From the NCBI GenBank assembly GCA_018287875.1, contig JAGVVL010000001.1, forward strand, positions 2,852,001-2,916,000: DNA of 64,000 bases. The letters are read 5' to 3'. Numbering within the stretch: position 1 is the first letter of the stretch; each line of letters begins with the position of its first letter. The notes beneath the pieces are model-generated. The model did not search any database and had not been told where the DNA came from. It saw only the letters and a program-made list of their open reading frames with translations. Below are positions 56,338 to 64,000 of this stretch, one piece after another. Source of the stretch: Nigrospora sphaerica. Taxonomy: Eukaryota; Ascomycota; Sordariomycetes; Amphisphaeriales; Apiosporaceae. A program made the translations under genes and the position numbers.

Positions 56338-58854
56338 GACGCCCACGGAACGTCTCTTGACGGGTGCTCCCACCTGCCTGGAGCTGTGAACCGATACACA
56401 CACGGCCTTGGCTCGGAAAACATTATCTTTTTTTTGGACCCGAAAAGTTACCGGCGCTATCCCCAAAACCGGATTCGACACTTCAAAATTATATCTTGGA
56501 AAAAAAAAACCTGTTCTTTTGTTTCTAGCGCGGAGTTGGGGATGGGCTTGAAGAACAGCCGGACCGGGGATCCTGGATCCTTTCCTATGGATGGCCCCGG
56601 CCTGGTCACGAACGGGCAATGCATTGTGAGCGGCGCGTGGATACACAACCTGCGTTTACAGGAGGCTCTTTTTCTTGCTATTTGGATTGTAATACGTTCG
56701 GAACGGGGCACACCACACCAGATGTGGAAGGGCCCAGAACCTTCGTTTTTTGGATGATACCACCAATATCTCTTCGTTTCTTGGATTGGGCGCCCCGGAG
56801 AAGGGGTGCGACTGGTTCTGCGGAAGAGCGATCTTGGGCAGCGCATTTGACGACGGAATACGACTTAACTAGAAGAGACTATGGGTCTTGACAGCCCGGC
56901 GTTCAGCGTCAGGGCGGTACTGGACGAACATAGGTTTCTGCTATGGTGGTGGCTGCGAGTTGCGACTCAGTAGCCACCCCTTGGGAGTGAGGCATATTAT
57001 CTTGGATACATAGATACTTCATTACCCAAATACAACTACTCTGGGCAACCAGGCCAACACCAGAAAACCCCCACAAGGTGACATTGGTTTATGGTCTCTG
57101 TTCATCGGCTCCTTTTGGATGATGGGTCGCGCACCGTGTGGCATGGACGTACGAACAGGCGAAACAGGCCCAAGGGGACCGTGGACAGCCATTCATCGCT
57201 TGTCAGCTCGAGGGAGGGGGAGGACGCATGGGATGTCACGCACGCACCACGCGGAACCGTTGGACGGCTTGAGACATTGCGGCAGCCTTTCCCTTTTGCC
57301 TCCAGGGGCTGTGATTGGCCCCAAAGCCATGGACGCCACCCGCCTTACTTCCAGTCTCGACTGCAGCAGCAGCACCACCACCACCACCACCAACCACAAG
57401 CGCCAAGGACGTATGCACGTACGCCTTTACTACAAAGTACATGCTGGGCACACAGCATCGTGGGCGAGAAGCACTAGGGAGTGGGTGTACTCCATACGAT
57501 ATCGGCGCTGGTGGCTGTCTCGTAGCTTATGGCAACACGCCAGCCCGCATTAGCGTTGCAGCCGGCCACTGGCTTCTGCAGAGAGTCATCCGTTGTCAGG
57601 ACGGCATTTGCCTCGTCCAACTAGCTATCCCACTTCCCACTTGGGGGTTCTCTCGACGAGGCATTATACCAACTGCCCCTCCATCTCCCCTTTCCCATTT
57701 GCTCGGACCCGGGCTAGTGAGTGTCTTTGTGTGCATGATCATGGTGGTGGTGACGCTACTGTTGCCGTCGATGTTGATGAATGCTTTTTTAGGTATCCTC
57801 TTGGTCACTACGTACTCATCCGCAAGGGGAAAAAAAAGAAGCGCTGCTGCTGTCGTGTCAAGTTCCAGCCCTCGAAGCGTCGCAAGTGGATGCCGCCCGG
57901 TGGCGGGGTGGAAAAGAAAGAAGGAAAAAACAACAACAGATAACAATAACTGCCCTGTTACGGTTGCTTGTTTGCTATAGTTAGGCATCGCCCGTATTGG
58001 GGGGATGGACGACAAGTTCCGTGATGGGCCGGCGAGAGTGGGCTGCTGGGTCTCCCTCCCCCTCCGTAACACCAATCCGTTCCTTCGAGTAGGTCCTGGT
58101 GGGATCTACGAAGTTTCTCAACCTGCAAATTTCAAGAGGGGGGGGCTCCCGGGATCCCGCCCTGGCCGGAAAGTGACTGGTCAAGCTGGTCAAACAGGGC
58201 GCCCCTCAGCCTGGCCAGGATGAATCGGGCCCAAATCTCGGCAACAAGCCCATCACGCAGCCAGGAGCCGTTACTTTCCATGATGGCCGGGGTTGCAGTG
58301 CAGGAAACGGGTGGGTAGCAGTATGTACTTTAGATACTTTGGAGTATAGCAGTCCCCCTCCTAGGTACCTACCAGTGCTACCTATGTGCTGCGAATCCTG
58401 GCGTCCCAAGCCTCTTTATTTTCCTGACTGGCTACTACTGCGTATCAGTACAAGGGACTTAAATCGCACGAATATGTACGTCTCGGCGATCGTTCCGGCG
58501 GAAGTGGTTAGCTGTCGGATTGGACGGCGCGCGTCGATACAATGCGATGCGTGCAGTCTCCTCTTGTACCCGGGCGAACAGCTGGATATGCCCGTGCTCC
58601 GTTAGTGGAGACGTCGGTATAATACTATTCAGAGCCCGCAAAGTACCTGCATGCGAACCGGGTGGGGCCCGAGCCCAAGCAAAATGTTCGTACATACCTT
58701 TTTGTGTATGCGCGCGCGAAGCCGGGCGCGTGTCGTAATTACAGATATGTACGTTAATGGAGTCGGGATGCATTAGCGACAGATTACTCATACTGGATAG
58801 TACTCATCCCGCAACCGGCGCAGGAGGAAGCCGACGTGATGGGATGTGCATGCA

Positions 58855-58914
<60 letters not shown>

Positions 58915-61900
58915 GTGTGTATCTGGGTGTGCGCGTGCGTGTGCGCGTGTTTGTACGGGTAAGCGTGGGCGCCGCTGGTCCCGCGCATGATGGATATGCA
59001 TCCGCTTTTCCCTTCTGCCTTGGTTAGGCGCATGCGGGCTGACGGATACGGCAGGACAAAACCCCAGGCTTCCCAGGACCGGGCGTGAAATGGAGAGTTT
59101 GAGAAGGAAGGCATGATGGGCTGCCCTGACGGCGCCCACCTGATTGGGCGCCCGGTGTGCGACGAGGCACATTGGCGGTGAGGTCTGTCCTTTTTCTTTT
59201 GTTTTTTCTCCCTCTCTTTCCTCTCAGCCCCATATCGGCGGGCGAGTGGGCACGTCGTCGTCGTGCGTGGAGAAATGCCAGACGGACTGGAGAAGGCGGC
59301 GGCACGGGGACATGGCCCCCAACGGCAAGGGCCCAACTAAACATCTCGATGCCAAGGTTCCGAAGAACGATATACGCGTTCCCCTCAGTGCGAGTCCGTC
59401 CACCCGCCCGGCCTTCCCTCGCGGTACGACCCATATCAGCCACACCACCTCCGTACCAGGGTAGAGTCAGTCGCGCCGCTTGCTTCTCCCGATTCCGCCT
59501 CTCCGCCCGCGATCCGCCCATGGGGGTGGTGCCGTCATGGTGGCCTCCCTCCCGTGCCCGGCGCGGCGGGACGAAGCAGTATGTCCTTCGGTCGCCCGTG
59601 GTGGGAAGCCGTCTCAGCCGTGCACGAGCGTGGGCTGAGCCATATGACGCCAAGCCAGGCCTAGACCCCCAAGGCCAGAGCCCACCTACCACGTTGTTGT
59701 CTCCTGCAAACCCCTCCTCCCACCACCCCCTTGCGTGTCGTTGCGTGGCTGGCTGGCTATCACTGGGTCCGCTTAGGGGCTGTTCAGGCCGTCCCTAGTC
59801 GGAAGAGGCACACATGGGAAGTGGGGACGGCGGTGACGTGGATGCGATCCTCCCCTCCTCCCTTTAGGGCGTGGGCTGTGAAGGAAATCTCTCCCTATCT
59901 ATCCGGCCCGGCCACACAGATGCTCGATCCAGCGGCATGACTCCTGCCTTTGACGCACCACGTCTTTAGCCTCCACCCCCCGGGGAAGACAGCCGCCACG
60001 GAGCACCAACTGACGCTAGTCGCCCATCTCGATGCTCCTTTGCGACGTGATGGAGGCGTCGTGCGGCATCTGGGCAAGGCTCCCGCCATCCGGGCGGACT
60101 CAGACAGCATGGATCCTGCCTTACTGGAGCTTCTCACTGGCCGAATCGGTGCTTCTTTTTCTGCGGCTGGAGCCACGAGGAGGGGCACATGACAGCACAG
60201 CCAGGGCCCTGCCCGCCCGTATGGACTGTTCTCGAGTCCGCCGCCGCGCCGGTACCACAACTCGGACCGACCAGCAGGACGGACAACCTCTACCGCTAGC
60301 CTCAACGGTTGCGTGGCCGTCGACAGCCGCCCAGCCAGCCTCGTGCGCGCGCGTGGTGGAGTGCGTGGCACACGTACGTCGGCGTCGAAGGCCATCGAAC
60401 GTTGTTCTTTTGGCCCTGCCGCCCTTCTCGAACTTGTCCGCGCCACGCGGTGTTTGGGCCCTGTCTTGCCCTGCGCACCCTGAGCCGGACACGCCAAGAG
60501 ATACCCGGCACCCACTGAAGGCGCCCCAAGCAGAAGAAGCCCTGGGCAACGGCCAACCGGCGGGGCCTGGCTGATACAAGAAACATGTCATCGTACTCGT
60601 TGCTGTGCCGGCCCTCCGTATTCCCGGTGACCGTGGTGCTCGGTCCGCCGCTCCGAACCCCCTCTGTGTTCCCGCATGTGTCATGCCTCGGCAGACAGGC
60701 CCGCCCCAATAGTCGCTCGGGAACGGACACGGCGGCGCCAGCGGGGCCGTCCTCGGCTGGGCTGCCGTGTCCTCGTCGGCCCTTTACCGCGAGGCAGCAC
60801 ACAGCCCCCGATACATTCCGATCGGACTTTCGTGAGCCTCACGCTGCTGTCGGTGCTAGAGTCGGTCTGAACAACATCGCATGTTGCCGCCTGGGCAGTG
60901 CCCTGATTAGCTCCAGGGTCCCTGGCGTGCAGAAACCCGTCGGCAACTTGCGCGCTGGAAGATGCCGGCCGATGTGATGCCACAACAAGAGGGTGGCCAG
61001 CGACCAAAGTCAATGGTCTGCCTTTTAACTTTCGTTAGGCGCCGCCGAGGCCGTCCTCTTGAGTTCAAACGACTCCACGCTTTACTTGCCCCGACCGTGT
61101 ACCTGCCCCCAACGGCGTCTGGCAGATGCCGCTTGACGTTGTCCGATGTTGTCACCGAAGACGATCTAAGCTAACCCATGGGATCTATAGCTCGAGGTAA
61201 CCGTCCTGGCCCGCGCTGCCGAGGCTGGTGCTCGTCCCTTGGGCGCCCCACGGCACTGCCCTGACGAACATTCCCCGAAACTTCTTCCCGACTGCCACTA
61301 TGGGGTTGCCTGCCTGGGTTTGGGCCGTTGCCCATGGTTGCAAGTCGCAGAGCCTCCTGGGGCCCAGAGCTGGGGCTTTTTTGCTAGTGGCTATTGGATT
61401 GTGGTCCAGGTGCCGCCCCTTGGACGAAGACTGGCGTTGTCAGCTACCGCAAGCTAGGCCATGCTGCCGCCTGCTCCTGCAACCCGTACAAGGGACTGAC
61501 TCCTATAGACTTTTCTGCGTTATCGCGAACGTCTATATGATGAGGGCCTGGCGATGCAGAGTCGCCAATTGGCTCTCCTTTTGTGCGTTGCCGCGCTACC
61601 TCCGTTTTCCTCGCTTGTACGGGTTACGGATCGGGGGTCCACGACAGCCGACCCTTGTCGGGCTGATTGGTCGGATATTGCGGTAATGGCCGCTAAGCGT
61701 AAGACGTCGCTTTGATGCTCCGAAAGTTGCTGTTAGCCTGATGAATAGTACCAGCGTTGGGCGCGTGCCATTGGCTCCTGACTCATTGGCGTCGGTCTAC
61801 TGCTACGACTAAACAGCTGGTGGCCCAGCGCAAGCCGCCGCGCGAACCACCGAGGGGTGTGTCGCTATCCAGCTCAGCTGCGCCGGCGGGCGATCAAGCT

Positions 61901-64000
61901 CTCGACTTAGCATTACCTGGTCCACAGCCTCGGGAGCGCGGCATCTGTCCGCGCACGGGCTAGGAAGTGTCTCCTTTGGCTTCCGGTTGGCTGCCAAGGC
62001 TGACTTGACTCTCGGCGGAACCTGCTTTGGTTCTCGCTGCGCTTGCTGGTGACGGACCGGCAAGCTAACAGAGACCAGGCCCGGGCGGGAGAGCCTATGA
62101 GAAGGCCGCACGACCCTCAGAGAGGACGTGGAATTTCTGGTAGCTCAGGCAGCCAGGTTAAGCCCGTCCGCGCGCGCTCGTTTTGCTTCCGCCCCTCTCC
62201 CCCGAGGACGCGGTAGGGGCATGCTCCGGATTGCCGATCCCTGGAGCCGCGCCCCGCGCCGATGGGGGCCGTCATGGGTGTCGCGTGCTGGGCGCAGCTG
62301 AAATGTGCGTTCAGCGCTGCCCAGCGGACCATTTGGGGGTGGAGAGAGGCCACGCAGGGACCAGCGCACCGGCGCGTTTGCTCGCCTCGACGGCAGGCGG
62401 CGGAATGTCGTCGTTTCACGGGCTCCCTACACGCGAGGGTCAGACGGGCTGAACGAGCACTCCTTCGGGGCGCTGGTGGGTGCCTTCTCCCCCACGACGA
62501 CGACAACTGCCAACTTTGAAAAGCGGATCACCGAATACCACGTTGACTCGGGTTGTGCGGAGAGACAATTGGGCGATCGGGTTGCTCCCGTTGTGGGTGA
62601 TCGCCCTCATCCCCACCATCCGTTTGGGGTGCAACGAGGCTGTCATCGCTTCCTCCTTCGGGCGTCGCTGAGTTCACACAACGTGCGACATAGCCGGGTG
62701 TCTCAAAGGGGGCCAAAGAGGGGAGACCTTGCCCAATGGGGCCTAAGGAAAGACCTTGGGGGCCGTCGTACTCGTGAACAAACGAACGGTGGTGTGGGCT
62801 GGCCGCCTACTCCCCAGCAGCCCGGAAGGGTCCTGCTCCTCGCATGAGTTGCTAGTTGAGGCCGAGGAGCGGCAAATTCTTAGGTTGGCCAGGTTGGCGA
62901 TTTGCCCTGTCAGCAGAAACGCCTAAGCCTCACCTTGCCGTCGATCACGAATTAGCCCCGTCCGCTATACGCTGTAGGGCGCCACGCATTAAGATCGTCG
63001 ACGGGGGGAGAGGGTCACGGAAGGCGAGGTGCAGGGCCCCTTGGGGAGGGACAGTGCGACGGGTTTGCGCCAGCCAGCGCTCGGCTGCCAGGCTGGTCTG
63101 ATCGCAGGTCCCAAGTCTGGTCAGGCGATGCGTCAGGCTTTTCGTGTCGAGGATGGGGAAGAGGAAAAAAAAAGACACGATGGGCGCTTCTCGTCTAGTC
63201 TCCCTCGCCCTCGCCTATTCCGTTTCCACCTCCTCTCCTTTGCCCGCGTGGTGGAGCTAATACCAAGTGGTTGCTGCCAGCGTCGATCGTCTTTTCGGTA
63301 ACACCACTCAGGGGAGCGGTGGCGAGTGGCTAGGCCGGGGAAAACGCGGTGCAATGTCACTACGGTGGACGACGGCCGGTTCTCCCGCCTCGTTTTTCAC
63401 TGGCCCTGAATTTCGCCGCGGCCCACGAGTTGGCCTGCCTGGGGTATGGGCTGTGTGAGGAAGGCCTGATGAGGGCGCGTAGGTAGGATGTATGGTCGGG
63501 CGGCGATCCCGTCCAGGCACCCCTTGTCATGCCAGGCACTGCGGGCAGAGATCGCCAGGGACCCCCCATTTCCCCACGGGCATGATCTACACGGTCGGGA
63601 TTGAGAAAGAGGTGGCCGGGACCGGGGCTGGCCGGCAAAGGATGGCAGACCTGGGCAGGGTTAGGATTGCCCTGGCTACCTTGGTAATCTACCGTAGCAT
63701 CTCGGGTGAGATTGCTGAAGCACGGGGGGCCATGCGTGGGTTTGGGCAGGCAACTCGACGAAAGCCTGAAATTTGACAGACCATGTATGGAGCGGCAGCC
63801 TGACAGGGGCTGTAGGAGAGCAGGCCAGCAGTCTGATGGCACACGGGCGGTGGCCTCGCGAGAAATTTTGATCATCCGTCACCTACACACAAGCAAACAC
63901 ATGAACCTTTTGCCCGTAACCGTGAACGCGCGTCCCCTCCCCGTCCCTCCCTGTTCCGTTCCGAGCTGGCGTCTCGTACCGTCCCCCCAAATGTCGGAGG
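56338..64000. other. Gene-poor region to window end, 7.7 kb
   Basis: 3' flank of the kinase gene and beyond. No gene or RNA recognised; frames up to about 220 codons are unsupported. A GT microsatellite is at 58858-58919. TACCTACC-type words recur near 58360-58385. Confidence 0.5.
58858..58919. repeat. (GT)n microsatellite
   Basis: About 27 GT units, one interruption near 58913, then further GT-rich sequence to about 58960. Confidence 0.95.

Noticed and set aside
57315..57980. 221-codon plus frame with hydrophobic segment
   Set aside because: No homologous pattern, runs over CAC repeats, and lies in the gene-poor 3' region.

Overview
This window is nuclear DNA of a filamentous ascomycete, most likely a Sordariomycete. 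I base that on GC-rich coding sequence with C/G-ending codons, introns of mostly 50-160 nt with GTRNGY donors and CTAAC/CTGAC-type branch sites, and gene content such as Zn(II)2Cys6 regulators, a Pth11/rhodopsin-like 7-TM protein and BEM46. I reconstructed 17 protein-coding genes by joining exons by eye; 44 introns are proposed. I saw no tRNA, rRNA, transposon, CRISPR or plasmid feature. Species cannot be fixed from the sequence.

Layout. 1-14 kb: a LYAR-type zinc-finger gene (minus), BEM46-like hydrolase (plus), a small secreted cysteine protein whose spliced form ends in a GPI-signal-like tail (plus), and a Pth11-like membrane protein (minus). 14-33.5 kb: a metabolic block with a P450, a DHDPS-superfamily aldolase, a Zn2Cys6 regulator, a D-erythronate-dehydrogenase-like SDR, an aldo/keto reductase, a flavocytochrome b2-like 2-hydroxyacid dehydrogenase, a BNR (sialidase-fold) protein and an 11-exon sugar-porter permease. 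34-43.4 kb: housekeeping genes (TFIIIC subunit Tfc6-like, PAQR/hemolysin-III membrane protein, TMA7, PRP4 splicing kinase). 43.4-64 kb: about 20 kb holding only one gene, a Ran1/Ksp1-family kinase preceded by a roughly 0.9 kb stretch with no ATG at all on its sense strand.

How the genes may work together. The 16.9-33.5 kb block reads as a candidate carbohydrate or sugar-acid catabolic cluster: permease and BNR protein are divergently transcribed, an aldolase could yield pyruvate plus an aldehyde, three oxidoreductases could process aldehyde and hydroxyacid intermediates, and a local Zn2Cys6 factor could regulate them. That is inference from gene content and layout; no substrate can be read from the sequence.

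Unusual points worth following: three GC-AG introns among 44; three stop-free introns of a length divisible by three in TFC6 and PRP4; exons of 14-26 nt; the ATG-free leader and isolated position of the kinase gene; and perfect inverted repeats in three intergenic regions.
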